NCBI RefSeq assembly: GCF_000967965.1
Contig: NZ_LACC01000005.1
Coordinates: forward strand, 48,676-112,675
Source: Pseudomonas fluorescens
GTDB lineage: Bacteria; Pseudomonadota; Gammaproteobacteria; Pseudomonadales; Pseudomonadaceae
Direction of reading: 5' to 3'
DNA length: 64,000 nt
Under the pieces are notes generated by a model. The model made no database searches. It was not told where the DNA came from and was given only the letters and a program-made list of their open reading frames with translations. Both the position numbers and the translations under genes were made by a program. This document shows, piece after piece, positions 1-12,080 of the stretch (the first letter of the stretch is position 1; each line of letters opens with the position of its first letter).

Positions 1-224
1 GAGCGAGGGCATGCCGAGCCTTGGCGAGGCACCGAACGTCAGGGGCAAGAGCCCTTGGTTACTTGGGGCTCTTCCAAGTAACCCGCCGTAAGGGCGGAAC
101 CATAGGCCGCCGTTACCGCAGCAATGGATATGTACACCATCAACAATAAGGTCAGAAAAGCGGTGACATCCGTCTATGACCACAAAACCCGACACCACTG
201 GTCAACTATTTACCAAGCCTCCTA
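1..224 (+). repeat. Probable dispersed Pseudomonas intergenic sequence
   Basis: This stretch upstream of the efflux operon has no gene I can support. It can be read as two tiny peptides, one starting at 11 (MPSLGEAPNV...) and one starting near 126 (MYTINNKVRK...). From memory, very similar wording recurs in many Pseudomonas intergenic regions, usually near other genes, so I read it as a dispersed non-coding or remnant element and not as two genes. It contains a GC-rich inverted segment (CCGCCGTAAGGGCGG near 83). The left boundary lies outside the window. A genome-wide nucleotide search would settle whether it is multicopy. Confidence 0.4.
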
Positions 225-233
225 ACTATTGCA

Positions 234-288
234 TTGACATTCGCTGCCTAGGCAGTAACATCTCGACATACATTCACTGCCTAGGCAG
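234..288 (+). promoter_or_regulatory. Promoter with two identical MarR-type palindromes
   Basis: A -35 TTGACA (234-239) and a -10 TAACAT (256-261) are separated by 16 bases. The perfect 12-base palindrome CTGCCTAGGCAG fills the spacer at 244-255 and is repeated exactly at 277-288, just downstream of the expected start of transcription. Centre-to-centre distance is 33 bases, about three helical turns, so two dimers would bind the same face. The first gene downstream is a MarR repressor, so autorepression of the whole efflux operon is the natural inference. Confidence 0.75.
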
Positions 289-303
289 CTAATTGGTGGT
301 CAG

Positions 304-777
304 ATGAAACATTTCTCTCCGGAAGATTTCCAGAATTGCCATCTCGGCCTGTTGCTCGGGCGCGCCGCGTTGCTCAAGGACCGGATTATCGACACCCACA
401 TGGAACCCCACGGCATCACCGCCGCGCAGTTCAAGGTGTTGATCATCATTGCCCAGTTCGGCGTCGATTCGCCGGGCGAGCTGTGCCGGCACCTGTCCCT
501 GGACAGCGGCTCGATGACGCGCATGCTCGACCGTCTGGAACAGAAGGGTTTCCTTGCCCGCCAACGCTCCGAGGCGGATCGCCGTCAGGTGCAGTTGGTA
601 CTGACCGAAGAAGGTCAGAAGCTGGCCGACCGCCTGCCGCACATCGGCGCCGAAGCCATGAATGAACTGGCCGGTGCCATCACTCCAGAAGAACTGAAAA
701 CCCTGGAGCTGATCCTGAAGAAAATTTTGGTGGCAGCCGGTGACGCGATCACCCTGCTGCGGGTAGGTGACAAATGA
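304..777 (+). CDS. MarR-family transcriptional regulator of the efflux operon
   Basis: This 157-residue protein is the usual size for MarR repressors, which bind DNA as dimers through a winged helix and release it when they bind a small aromatic or lipophilic ligand. The winged-helix core is visible at about residues 40-100, with the recognition helix SLDSGSMTRMLDRLEQKG and the wing RSEADRRQVQLVLTEEG typical of the family. It is the first gene of a four-gene operon and its stop codon overlaps the start of the next gene (ATGA at 774), so regulator and pump are co-translated. Two identical palindromes lie over its promoter. The inducing ligand cannot be told from sequence. Confidence 0.9.
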   Translation: MKHFSPEDFQNCHLGLLLGRAALLKDRIIDTHMEPHGITAAQFKVLIIIAQFGVDSPGELCRHLSLDSGSMTRMLDRLEQKGFLARQRSEADRRQVQLVLTEEGQKLADRLPHIGAEAMNELAGAITPEELKTLELILKKILVAAGDAITLLRVGDK

Positions 778-2243
778 GCAGTAACCCCTTGCGTACCGGC
801 TTGAGCCTGGTGCTATTGGCCATGAGCGTCGCCGGTTGCGCCAGTTACAGCGGCCTGAAAACCGAAGGTGTCAGCCTCGACGCGAAGACCCTCAAGGCCG
901 GGCAATCCCTCAGCGGTGTGACTTTGTCCCCCGCCGCCTGGCCGAAAAGCGACTGGTGGAAAAGCCTCGGCGATCCGCAACTCGACGGCCTGATCCGCGA
1001 GGCCCTGCGCGATAGCCCGGACATGCAGATCGCCGACGCCCGTGCCCATCAGGCCAGCGCTGCCGCTTCCGCCGCCGACGCCGAGCGGATGCCGACCCTG
1101 GATGCCAGCGCCGGTGTCAGCCGCTCGCGCCTGGCCCGGGACCAGGACCCGCGCGGGCAGGGCGACACGTACGCCACCGTGCGTAACATCAGCAGCAGTT
1201 TCAATTACAACTTCGATCTCTGGGGTGGTCAGCGCGATGCCTGGGAAGCGGCCCTCGGCCAGGCCCGCGCCGCCGAAGTCGACCAGCAGGCAGCGCAACT
1301 GACCCTGGCCGCCGATGTCGCCCGGGCCTATAGCGATCTCGGCCAGGCGCATATCGTCTACGACCTGTCCAACGAAGACCTCAAACGCACCCGGCAAATG
1401 CTCGACCTGAGTCAGCGACGCCTGACTGCCGGGATCGACAGCCAGTACCAGTTCCAGCAGACCGAAAGCCTGGAAGCCACTTCCCAGGCCAACCTGATCG
1501 ACGCCGAAAAACGCTTGAACAGCGCGAAAATCGCCCTGGCCGTTCTGCTCGGCAAAGGACCGGACCGCGGCAATGAAATTACCCGTCCAAACATTCTTCA
1601 GCCGGGTGCGGTAGCGCTACCTTCGGTGCTGCCGGCCGAACTGCTCGGGCGTCGCCCGGACCTGGTGGCCGCGCGCTGGCGGGTCGAAGCGGCGAGCAAA
1701 AGCATCGACGCCGGCAAGACCCGGTTCTATCCCAACCTGAACCTCAGCGCCGCTGCCGGCGCCGAATCCTTGTTGGGCGATGCGATGTTTGGTTCGGCCA
1801 GCCGCTTCTTCAACATTGCACCGACGATCTCTGTGCCGATCTTCGACGGTGGCCGCTTGCGCGCCGACCTCGATTCCCGCGACGCCGATTACGACCTCGC
1901 CGTGGCGCAGTACAACAAAAGCCTGGTGAAGGCGCTGGGGGATGTCAGTGACAGCATCAACCAGTTGCGTGATATCGGCCGGCAGATCGCTGCCCAGCAG
2001 CACGCCACCGACATCGCCCAGGATTCCTACAACACCGTGGTCCAGCGTTACGGTTCCGGCATCGGCAACTACCTGGACGTGCTCAGCATCGAGCAGCAAT
2101 TGCTCCAGGCCCAGCGTCAGCTGGCCAACCTGAATGCCGAGCAGATTGACCTGTCGATCCAACTGATGCAGGCGCTGGGCGGCGGTTACCAGCCTGAGGC
2201 CATCGCCTCGGCCAACGCCACGCCAGCCACGCTGACCCACTAA
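774..2243 (+). CDS. Outer membrane efflux lipoprotein (NodT/OprM family)
   Basis: This 489-residue TolC-type channel forms the outer membrane exit duct of a tripartite pump. It begins with a lipoprotein signal whose lipobox ends in SVAGC, making Cys22 the likely acylated residue. Two OEP repeats follow, with the family landmarks WWKSLGDPQLDGLI near the N-terminus, LLGRRPDLVAARWRVEAA at the mid-protein hinge, YPNLNLSA and the C-terminal QALGGGY. It overlaps the MarR gene by four bases and is followed after 15 bases by the adaptor gene, so it is dedicated to the pump encoded here. It is co-directional and shares base composition with its neighbours. Confidence 0.92.
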   Translation: MSSNPLRTGLSLVLLAMSVAGCASYSGLKTEGVSLDAKTLKAGQSLSGVTLSPAAWPKSDWWKSLGDPQLDGLIREALRDSPDMQIADARAHQASAAASAADAERMPTLDASAGVSRSRLARDQDPRGQGDTYATVRNISSSFNYNFDLWGGQRDAWEAALGQARAAEVDQQAAQLTLAADVARAYSDLGQAHIVYDLSNEDLKRTRQMLDLSQRRLTAGIDSQYQFQQTESLEATSQANLIDAEKRLNSAKIALAVLLGKGPDRGNEITRPNILQPGAVALPSVLPAELLGRRPDLVAARWRVEAASKSIDAGKTRFYPNLNLSAAAGAESLLGDAMFGSASRFFNIAPTISVPIFDGGRLRADLDSRDADYDLAVAQYNKSLVKALGDVSDSINQLRDIGRQIAAQQHATDIAQDSYNTVVQRYGSGIGNYLDVLSIEQQLLQAQRQLANLNAEQIDLSIQLMQALGGGYQPEAIASANATPATLTH

Positions 2244-2258
2244 TTCAAGGTACTTGTC

Positions 2259-3461
2259 ATGGCCACTGCCGATACAACTCAACCTCCTGAAAACACCCAG
2301 GGCAACCCCAATTCGGGCAAGCGCAAGTTCATGCTGCTGGTCCTGGCTGCCGCCGTCGTGCTCGGTGGCGCGGGCGTCTGGGCCTATCACGAGTTCTATG
2401 GGCGCTGGAGCGAAAGCACCGACGATGCCTATGTGAACGGCAACGTGGTGGAAATCACCCCGCTGGTCACGGGCACCGTGGTCAGCATCGGCGCCGATGA
2501 CGGCGATCTGGTCCATGAAGGCCAGGTGCTGGTGAACTTCGACCCGAACGACGCCGAAATCGGACTGCAAAACGCCCAGGCCAATCTGGCGCGGACCGTG
2601 CGTCAGGTGCGTGGCTTGTACAGCGATGTGGACGGCATGAAGGCCCAGGTCAACGCCCAGAAAGCCGAAGTGCAAAAGGCCCAGGACAACTTCAGCCGCC
2701 GCAAGAACCTCGCCGCCGGCGGGGCGATTTCCCAGGAAGAGCTGTCCCACGCCCGCGACGACCTGACCTCGGCGCAAAACGCCCTGGCCAACGCCGAACA
2801 AAAGCTCAAGACCACCAGTGCGCTGGTCGATGACACCGTGGTTTCATCGCACCCGGACGTGATGGCCGCCGCCGCGCAATTGCGTCAGGCGTACTTGAAC
2901 AACTCGCGCAGCACGCTGATTGCGCCGGTGACCGGTTATGTGGCCAAGCGTTCTGTACAACTTGGTCAGCGCGTACAACCGGGTACCGCGTTGATGGCGG
3001 TGATTCCGCTGGATCAGCTGTGGATCGACGCCAATTTCAAGGAAACCCAGCTGCGTGACATGCGCATCGGCCAACCGGTGGAGATCGAGACTGACCTGTA
3101 CGGCAGCAGCGTGAAATACAGCGGCACCATCGACAGCCTCGGTGCCGGGACCGGCAGCGCATTTGCCTTGCTGCCGGCGCAGAACGCCACCGGCAACTGG
3201 ATCAAGATCGTGCAGCGCGTGCCGGTGCGAGTCCACGTCAACGCCGAAGAACTGGCCAAACATCCGCTGCGGGTCGGCCTGTCGACCATGGTCGATGTGG
3301 ACCTGCACGACCAGAGCGGGCCGGTGCTGGCGCAACAGCCACCGCAGAAGGCTTCGTTCAGCACCAACGTATACGACCGTCAGTTGACCGAGGCCGACGC
3401 GATGATCACCCAGTTGATCCACGACAACAGCGCCGCGGTCAGCAAGACCGCGCAACGCTGA
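2259..3461 (+). CDS. HlyD/EmrA-type periplasmic adaptor of efflux pump
   Basis: This 400-residue membrane fusion protein links the inner membrane pump to the outer membrane channel. One transmembrane anchor is seen at about residues 24-44 (FMLLVLAAAVVLGGAGVWAY), followed by the lipoyl half-motif (SESTDDAYVNGNVVEITP), a long alpha-helical hairpin rich in Ala, Gln and Lys at about 95-190, the second lipoyl half (RSTLIAPVTGYVAKRSV) and a beta-barrel domain. This arrangement, with an N-terminal anchor and a neighbouring 14-helix pump, is the EmrA type and not the AcrA lipoprotein type. It lies second to last in the operon. Confidence 0.92.
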   Translation: MATADTTQPPENTQGNPNSGKRKFMLLVLAAAVVLGGAGVWAYHEFYGRWSESTDDAYVNGNVVEITPLVTGTVVSIGADDGDLVHEGQVLVNFDPNDAEIGLQNAQANLARTVRQVRGLYSDVDGMKAQVNAQKAEVQKAQDNFSRRKNLAAGGAISQEELSHARDDLTSAQNALANAEQKLKTTSALVDDTVVSSHPDVMAAAAQLRQAYLNNSRSTLIAPVTGYVAKRSVQLGQRVQPGTALMAVIPLDQLWIDANFKETQLRDMRIGQPVEIETDLYGSSVKYSGTIDSLGAGTGSAFALLPAQNATGNWIKIVQRVPVRVHVNAEELAKHPLRVGLSTMVDVDLHDQSGPVLAQQPPQKASFSTNVYDRQLTEADAMITQLIHDNSAAVSKTAQR

Positions 3462-3477
3462 TTCGCCAATCCGTCAG

Positions 3478-3498
3478 CTGCGCCGGCAACCGGCGCAG
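3478..3498 (+). other. Intercistronic hairpin between adaptor and pump genes
   Basis: A perfect nine-base stem (CTGCGCCGG / CCGGCGCAG) with a three-base loop lies in the 64-base gap between the adaptor stop and the pump start. No T run follows, so it is not an intrinsic terminator. A role in mRNA stability or in setting the relative amounts of adaptor and pump is possible but is inference. Confidence 0.5.
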
Positions 3499-3525
3499 CG
3501 CCAGACCTGTTTCAAAGGATTCGCG

Positions 3526-5058
3526 ATGAGCAATAACGCGTCTTTCACGCCACCCAGCCTGCTGCTCAGCACCATCGGCCTGTCGCTGGCGACCTTCATG
3601 CAAGTGCTCGACACCACCATTGCCAACGTGGCGTTGCCGACGATCTCCGGCAACCTCGGCGTGAGTTCGGAGCAGGGCACCTGGGTCATCACCTCGTTCG
3701 CCGTGAGCAACGCCATCGCCTTGCCGCTGACCGGCTGGCTCAGTCGGCGTTTCGGCGAGGTGAAGCTGTTTGTCTGGGCGACGCTGCTGTTCGTGCTGGC
3801 CTCGTTCCTGTGCGGTGTTTCCACCTCGATGCCTGAACTGGTGGGCTTCCGGGTGCTGCAAGGGGTAGTGGCCGGGCCGCTGTACCCGATGACCCAGACC
3901 CTGCTGATTGCGGTTTACCCCCCGGCGAAACGGGGGCTGGCGCTGGCGCTGTTGGCGATGGTCACGGTGGTCGCGCCGATTGCCGGGCCGATCCTCGGCG
4001 GCTGGATCACCGACAGCTACAGTTGGCCGTGGATTTTCTTCATCAATGTGCCGATCGGTCTGTTCGCGGCATGGGTGGTGACCCAGCAGATGAAAAAGCG
4101 CCCGGTGGTCACCAGCCGCCAGCCGATGGATTACGTCGGTCTGATCGCGCTGATCATTGGCGTCGGGGCTTTGCAGATCGTGCTCGACAAGGGCAACGAT
4201 GCCGACTGGTTCGAATCCAGCTTCATCGTGATCGGCTCGGTGATTTCGGTGGTGGCCCTGGCGTTCTTCGTGATCTGGGAAATGACCGACGAACACCCGG
4301 TGGTCAACCTGCGCCTGTTCGCCCATCGCAACTTCCGCTACGGCACCATCGTGCTGATCCTGGGCTATGCCGGGTTCTTCGGGATCAACCTGATCCTGCC
4401 GCAGTGGCTGCAAACGCGGCTGGGCTACACCGCGACCTGGGCCGGTTTTGCCGTGGCCCCGCTGGGGATCCTGCCGGTGCTGTTGGCGCCGTTTGTCGGC
4501 AAATACGCGCCGAAATTCGACATGCGCCTGCTGGCGGGCGGGGCGTTCCTGGCCATCGGCCTGAGCTGTTTCATGCGCGCAGGCTTCACCAATGAAGTGG
4601 ACTTCCAGCACATCGCCATGGTGCAACTGTTCATGGGGATCGGCGTGGCGCTGTTCTTCATGCCGACCTTGACCATTTTGCTGTCGGATCTGCCACCGAG
4701 CCAGATTGCCGACGGTTCGGGGCTGGCGACATTCTTGCGGACCCTGGGCGGCAGTTTCGCGGCGTCGTTGACCACCTGGATCTGGTTTCGTCGGGCGGAC
4801 CAGCATCACGCCTACCTGACCGAAAGCATCACCCCCTTCGATCCGGCGACCCGCGAAGCACTGACCAACCTGGGCGGGGCAGGGGCCAAGGCCTATACGC
4901 AACTGGACCAGATGGTGATCAGCCAGGCGTACATAATGTCCACGGTGGACTACTTTACCTTGCTGGGGTGGATGTTCATCGGGCTGATATTGATCGTGTG
5001 GCTGGCCAAGCCGCCGTTTACGGCGAAGGCTGGGCCTGCGGCTTCCGCGGGACACTAA
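3526..5058 (+). CDS. DHA2-family major facilitator drug:proton antiporter (EmrB-like)
   Basis: This 510-residue inner membrane protein is the energised component of the tripartite pump. About 14 hydrophobic segments are visible, the hallmark of DHA2 transporters. Recognisable motifs are MQVLDTTIANVALPTI in helix 1, the cytoplasmic motif A (GWLSRRFGEVKLF) and motif C (APIAGPILGGWITD). The start is supported by AAAGGA six bases upstream. Together with the adaptor and the channel it forms an EmrAB-TolC-like system, known for exporting hydrophobic weak acids, uncouplers and aromatic antibiotics. The actual substrate is unknown. It is the last gene before a REP pair. Confidence 0.92.
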   Translation: MSNNASFTPPSLLLSTIGLSLATFMQVLDTTIANVALPTISGNLGVSSEQGTWVITSFAVSNAIALPLTGWLSRRFGEVKLFVWATLLFVLASFLCGVSTSMPELVGFRVLQGVVAGPLYPMTQTLLIAVYPPAKRGLALALLAMVTVVAPIAGPILGGWITDSYSWPWIFFINVPIGLFAAWVVTQQMKKRPVVTSRQPMDYVGLIALIIGVGALQIVLDKGNDADWFESSFIVIGSVISVVALAFFVIWEMTDEHPVVNLRLFAHRNFRYGTIVLILGYAGFFGINLILPQWLQTRLGYTATWAGFAVAPLGILPVLLAPFVGKYAPKFDMRLLAGGAFLAIGLSCFMRAGFTNEVDFQHIAMVQLFMGIGVALFFMPTLTILLSDLPPSQIADGSGLATFLRTLGGSFAASLTTWIWFRRADQHHAYLTESITPFDPATREALTNLGGAGAKAYTQLDQMVISQAYIMSTVDYFTLLGWMFIGLILIVWLAKPPFTAKAGPAASAGH

Positions 5059-5070
5059 GCACCGCAGTAC

Positions 5071-5166
5071 CCCTGTAGGAGCGAGCCTGCTCGCGATAGC
5101 GGTGGATCAGTCAACAGAAATGTTGAATTTGAATCCGCTATCGCGAGCAGGCTCGCTCCTACAGGG
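5071..5166. repeat. REP/BIME inverted pair
   Basis: Two 32-base copies of the fluorescens-type REP face each other (5071-5102 and 5135-5166), each an exact reverse complement of the other, built on GTAGGAGCGAGCCTGCTCGC. It sits between the convergent pump gene and lpxH and can fold into one long hairpin, so it may act as a bidirectional terminator or RNA stabiliser. Confidence 0.9.
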
Positions 5167-5181
5167 TTTTGTGTTCGGTAG

Positions 5182-5934
5182 TTAGTTCGCGGGTGCAGCG
5201 AGTTGCGGTGGCGGAGTGAAATCAAACGGCGCCAGCGCAAACCCTTGCTCATCCACCTGCAACGCCCACCCTTGACGGTCCCAATCCCCCAGCACAATGC
5301 GCCTGGCTGCTTGCTCGCCAAGCTGCAACTTGTGAATCGCGGGACGGTGGGTGTGCCCGTGGATCAAGGTCTTCACGCCGAATGCCTGCATGATCCGCGG
5401 AATCTCCTCAGGCGTAACATCGACAATGTCATTGGCCTTCATCCGCGTTTGCGCACGGCTTTCACTGCGCAGTTTGCGCGCCAGCTTGTGCCGGGTGCGC
5501 AGCGGCAGATGCCGCAGGATGAACAGGGTGATCGGGTTGCGCAGATAGCGACGCAGCTTCATATAGGCTTCGTCGCGGGTGCACAGGCTGTCGCCGTGCA
5601 TCAGCAGCACCGGCTCGCCGTTGAGCTGCACGACACTCGGATCCTTCAGCAGGGTACAGCCGGCTTCTTTGCAGAACGCCTTGCCGAGCATGAAGTCGCG
5701 ATTGCCGTGCATCAGAAAAATGGCCGTGCCGCTGTCGCTTAACTCGCGCAGGGCCTGGCAGATAGAGCGCTGGAAGGGTGTCATGGCGTCGTCGCCAATC
5801 CACACCTCGAAGAAGTCGCCCAGAATGTACAACGCACTCGCCGAGCGGGCGCGTCCGGCGAGCAAATCCAGAAACGCCCGGGTAATGTCCGGGCGCGCAT
5901 CGATCAGATGTAAATCTGAAATCAGCAGTATCAC
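5182..5934 (-). CDS. lpxH: UDP-2,3-diacylglucosamine diphosphatase
   Basis: LpxH removes UMP from UDP-2,3-diacylglucosamine to give lipid X, the fourth step of lipid A synthesis, at the cytoplasmic face of the inner membrane. The 250-residue protein shows all calcineurin-type metallophosphoesterase blocks in order: SDLHL at 6-10, [11 protein letters not shown] at about 40, GNRDFMLG at about 79, MHGDSLC at about 112 and HGHTHRP near 193. The start codon is GTG at 5932-5934 and overlaps the ppiB stop in a GTGA arrangement, so translation is coupled to ppiB. The ppiB-lpxH pairing is usual in Pseudomonas. Confidence 0.96.
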   Translation of the reverse strand: MILLISDLHLIDARPDITRAFLDLLAGRARSASALYILGDFFEVWIGDDAMTPFQRSICQALRELSDSGTAIFLMHGNRDFMLGKAFCKEAGCTLLKDPSVVQLNGEPVLLMHGDSLCTRDEAYMKLRRYLRNPITLFILRHLPLRTRHKLARKLRSESRAQTRMKANDIVDVTPEEIPRIMQAFGVKTLIHGHTHRPAIHKLQLGEQAARRIVLGDWDRQGWALQVDEQGFALAPFDFTPPPQLAAPAN

Positions 5935-6434
5935 TCAATGATCTCGGCTTTCTCGATGATCACGTCGTCTGCTGGTACGTCCTGGTGGCCGGACTTGGAG
6001 GTGGTGGCCACGCCTTTGATCTTGTCGACAACGTCGGTGCCTGCGGTCACTTTACCGAATACCGCGTAGCCCCAGCCCTGAACGTTCTTGCCGCTGTGGT
6101 TCAGGAAGCTGTTGTCGGCCACGTTGATGAAGAACTGTGCGGAAGCCGAATGCGGCTCCATGGTGCGGGCCATGGCGACGGTGTACTTGTCGTTGGAAAG
6201 ACCGTTGTCAGCTTCGTTCTGGATGCTTGGGCGCTTGTCTTTCTTTTCTTTCATGCCTGGTTCGAAACCGCCGCCCTGGATCATGAAGTTACCGATGACA
6301 CGGTGGAAAACGGTGTTTTCGTAGTGACCGGCTTTAACGTACTCGACGAAGTTGGCCACGGTGATCGGGGCTTTGTCGGCGTTCAGTTCGAGGACGATGT
6401 CGCCATGGTTGGTCGTCAGTTTGACTTGGGTCAT
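5931..6434 (-). CDS. ppiB: Cytoplasmic peptidyl-prolyl cis-trans isomerase (cyclophilin B)
   Basis: This cyclophilin of 167 residues speeds prolyl isomerisation during protein folding. The active site block [14 protein letters not shown], the [14 protein letters not shown] loop and [19 protein letters not shown] are all present. I chose the ATG at 6432-6434 (MTQVKLTT), because an upstream in-frame start would add nine residues not found in the family. No signal peptide is seen, so it is the cytoplasmic form. It is the first gene of the ppiB-lpxH pair. The 266-base gap to glnS upstream holds a 16-base inverted repeat (ACAGAG/CTCTGT at 6599-6614) and a TATGAT at 6636-6641. Confidence 0.95.
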   Translation of the reverse strand: MTQVKLTTNHGDIVLELNADKAPITVANFVEYVKAGHYENTVFHRVIGNFMIQGGGFEPGMKEKKDKRPSIQNEADNGLSNDKYTVAMARTMEPHSASAQFFINVADNSFLNHSGKNVQGWGYAVFGKVTAGTDVVDKIKGVATTSKSGHQDVPADDVIIEKAEIIE

Positions 6435-6700
6435 GATCGGTACTCTTTTGAGATGAAGCATATCTAAGGAATTCGTGGTGTTGGAGCATCGCGTCCCGCC
6501 ACCGGTTCAGCCTTTTTGGCCAAGGTGCGCAGTTTAGCGTGCCAGACGCGAATTTCGAGGCTGTTTTTTCATTTACGGCCTATTAAATGCGACGGTTTAC
6601 AGAGTGCGCTCTGTCAGGTACTTGACGGCATCGGCTATGATAGCGGCTTTGTTTTGTCCGGCCTTCATTACGGCCACGCACTTGTACGTTCAAGGATCCT

Positions 6701-8398
<1,698 letters not shown>

Positions 8399-8418
8399 TT
8401 TAGCGTCAAGGAATTAAC

Positions 8419-9801
<1,383 letters not shown>

Positions 9802-9823
9802 TTGCTTGATCCGCTGTAAAACA

Positions 9824-9848
9824 AAACCCGCCAAGTGCGGGTTTTTGT
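9824..9848 (+). terminator. Intrinsic terminator after cysS
   Basis: The stem AACCCGC / GCGGGTT with loop CAAGT is followed by TTTTGTTT, a standard Rho-independent terminator for the glnS-cysS transcript. Confidence 0.85.
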
Positions 9849-9888
9849 TTATGGGATGGCTGTTGTTTTTGAGGTGCCTGAGCTGACG

Positions 9889-9986
9889 CCATCGCGAGCA
9901 GGCTCGCTCCTACATTGGATTTTCGCCAGGTTTGAGTTTTGTGAGCAACATAGATCCCCCTGTAGGAGCGAGCCTGCTCGCGATGG
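9889..9986. repeat. REP/BIME inverted pair
   Basis: Two copies of the GTAGGAGCGAGCCTGCTCGC repeat in opposite orientation (9889-9913 and 9958-9986) lie between the convergent cysS and the sigma-54 activator gene. Confidence 0.88.
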
Positions 9987-10020
9987 TCTCAAGCCGAATG
10001 CTATCGGTGCGATTCACTCG

Positions 10021-11853
10021 TCATTCAGTCTGACGCAATCGCTTGTAGAGGGTATTACGGCTTACCCCAAGCCTGCGCGCCAGATACGAAATATTCCCCC
10101 CTGCCGCCTGCAACTGCCGGTTCAAATCCTCGGCATCATTCAGATCCACGGCCAACGGTTCCGGCGTATCGACCGGCTCCATTTCCAGGTCGACAAAAAA
10201 ATCATCCGGCAAATGTTCCGGCCTTATCGGCTGTTCCTCGGCCATCGCCAGTGCCACCTGCATCACACTGCTGACCTGGCGCAAATTCCCCGGCCACGGG
10301 TGGCGGTCGAACAGCTCCAACACCTCGCGGCTCAGCCCAGCCCATTGGCTTGGTTCGCGGTGTTGTTCCCACAGGCGTTTGAACAGCGCCTCTTTATCGC
10401 TGCGTTCTCTTAACGGCGGCAGTTCCAGGGTCAGGCCGCCGATGCGGTAGTACAGGTCCTCACGAAAGCGCCCAAGTTGTACCTGTTCGCGCAACGAGCG
10501 ATTGGTCGCGGAAATGATGCGCAGGTCCACAGGGAACAATTCGCTGCTGCCCACCGGCTGCACGCAACGCTCCTGCAAAACCCGCAACAGGCGCGCCTGG
10601 GTCGGCAGCGGCATGTCACCGATTTCATCGAGGAACAGCGTGCCTTTGTCAGCCTTGCGGATCAGCCCGATGCTGCCTTTCTGGTTGGCGCCGGTGAACG
10701 CGCCTTTCTCATAACCGAACAACTCGGATTCCACCAGTTCGGCGGGAATCGCTGCACAGTTGACGGCGATGAACGCTTGTTTGCTGCGTGAGCTGGCTTG
10801 GTGCAGGGCCTTGACGAACACTTCCTTGCCGACCCCGGTTTCACCGTGAATCAGTAAGGGAATGTCTTTTTCCAGCAAGCGCTCGGCCTGACGCACGGCC
10901 TTTTCCACGCGACTGTCGCCGAAATGCAGGGAGTTGAGGCTGATGGCCGCGGGTGCAGCTACAACCGGCTCGGTGAACACTCGAGGTTGAATTGATGCCT
11001 GTTTCGGCCGCTTCAACAGACACTGGAAGCGGTTGCGTCCCGAGGTTTGCAGGGCGAAGGGCAGGCCGTCGGGCTGGTTGAGCAACTCCAGCAGCGAGAC
11101 CTTGAACAGGCTTTCGACACTGACCCGCGACAGGCTGATGCCCAGCAGATTGTCGGCCCGGCGATTGGCCGACAACACCTGTCCGGTCTCATCGAATATC
11201 AGCAACCCCGCCCATTGGCTGTCGAGGTTGTTCAGCCCGGTGTTGAACGTCAGCTGGAAATGCTGGCCATGGAACAGGTTGAGGATCAGCCGGTTTTCCA
11301 CGGTCTGGCTCATCATCTTGACCATGCCCAGGGTGTGGGAGGGCGGCAGGTAGCTGTCGCTGGACACGTCCAGCACCGCGATGACTTTGCGTTCGGCATC
11401 GAAAATCGGCGCTGCGGAACCGGTCATGAAGCGGTTGGCCTTGAGATAGTGTTCATCGTGCTCGATGTGCACCGCTTGTTCACAGGCCAGGGCGGTGCCA
11501 ATGGCGTTGGTGCCGGTGCAGCGCTCCATCCAGCTGGCGCCAGCGCTGAAACCCCGGGCCAGTTTCGGTTCGATAAAGCGCTGGGTGCCCCACGACGTAA
11601 GCACCTGGCCCTGGTGGTCGGCGAGCATGATCAGGCAATTGGAGTTGCTCAGAATGTTCTCGTAATAGGGCAGCACTTCCTGATGGGTGGTTTGCACCAG
11701 TGAATGCTGGCTCTCCAGCAGTTGCGCGATGCCCGCGGCCGGCAGTTGGTCGAATGCCGGCGGGCTCTGGTGACTGAGGCCGAACGCGCGGCAACGGGAC
11801 CAGGAGTCCTGGATGATGGCGTCGTGGGGCAACGGCGATGCGGGTGCGGCCAT
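10021..11853 (-). CDS. Sigma-54-dependent activator (AcoR-like, GAF-PAS-AAA-Fis)
   Basis: This 610-residue enhancer-binding protein drives RNA polymerase carrying sigma-54. Residues about 50-190 form a GAF-like sensor, about 205-285 a PAS-like segment (LLIFDETGQVLSANRRAD). The AAA domain has Walker A GETGVGKE at 337-344 and the sigma-54 contact loop GAFTGA at 384-389. A Fis-type helix-turn-helix closes the protein (ISYLARRLGVSRNTLYKRL). The layout is that of AcoR, which senses small ketones or alcohols. It is divergent from the ABC importer, whose promoter carries a sigma-54 element, so it almost certainly controls that operon. The receiver-less architecture suggests direct ligand sensing. 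The ligand is unknown, glycerol or a related polyol being the obvious guess. Confidence 0.93.
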   Translation of the reverse strand: MAAPASPLPHDAIIQDSWSRCRAFGLSHQSPPAFDQLPAAGIAQLLESQHSLVQTTHQEVLPYYENILSNSNCLIMLADHQGQVLTSWGTQRFIEPKLARGFSAGASWMERCTGTNAIGTALACEQAVHIEHDEHYLKANRFMTGSAAPIFDAERKVIAVLDVSSDSYLPPSHTLGMVKMMSQTVENRLILNLFHGQHFQLTFNTGLNNLDSQWAGLLIFDETGQVLSANRRADNLLGISLSRVSVESLFKVSLLELLNQPDGLPFALQTSGRNRFQCLLKRPKQASIQPRVFTEPVVAAPAAISLNSLHFGDSRVEKAVRQAERLLEKDIPLLIHGETGVGKEVFVKALHQASSRSKQAFIAVNCAAIPAELVESELFGYEKGAFTGANQKGSIGLIRKADKGTLFLDEIGDMPLPTQARLLRVLQERCVQPVGSSELFPVDLRIISATNRSLREQVQLGRFREDLYYRIGGLTLELPPLRERSDKEALFKRLWEQHREPSQWAGLSREVLELFDRHPWPGNLRQVSSVMQVALAMAEEQPIRPEHLPDDFFVDLEMEPVDTPEPLAVDLNDAEDLNRQLQAAGGNISYLARRLGVSRNTLYKRLRQTE

Positions 11854-11927
11854 GGCAGTCGATCTCTGAACAAGCTTTTATTGTTGTTATGGGGTAGTGC
11901 CGATCCCGGCAGATCCTACGAGGGCCG

Positions 11928-12016
11928 TGAACAGTCCGTAGAGTGTTGTTCACTATTGTTCACTGTCAATGGGTGAACTGTTCAATTGTTCATTTCCGAT
12001 TGTTCATTTGTGTTCA
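11928..12016. promoter_or_regulatory. Cluster of TGTTCA repeats, candidate activator binding sites
   Basis: Six TGTTCA hexamers (starting 11947, 11957, 11979, 11987, 12001, 12011) and two inverted copies (GTGAAC at 11927 and 11973) crowd into 90 bases between the activator and the transporter. The pair at 11973-11984 forms GTGAACTGTTCA. The cluster ends about 65 bases upstream of the -24 element of the transporter promoter, the usual position for sigma-54 enhancer sites, and it also covers the region just upstream of the activator gene. Confidence 0.7.
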
Positions 12017-12080
12017 GCAACGAACGCGTTTTTGCCGTCTTGTTCGGGAATTTCTAGCTGAATCAACAGCTTGATATTTT

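Noticed and set aside
6599..6614. Inverted repeat ACAGAG-TGCG-CTCTGT between ppiB and glnS as a terminator or operator
   Set aside because: No T run follows it and no regulator is linked. It is noted under ppiB but has no further support.
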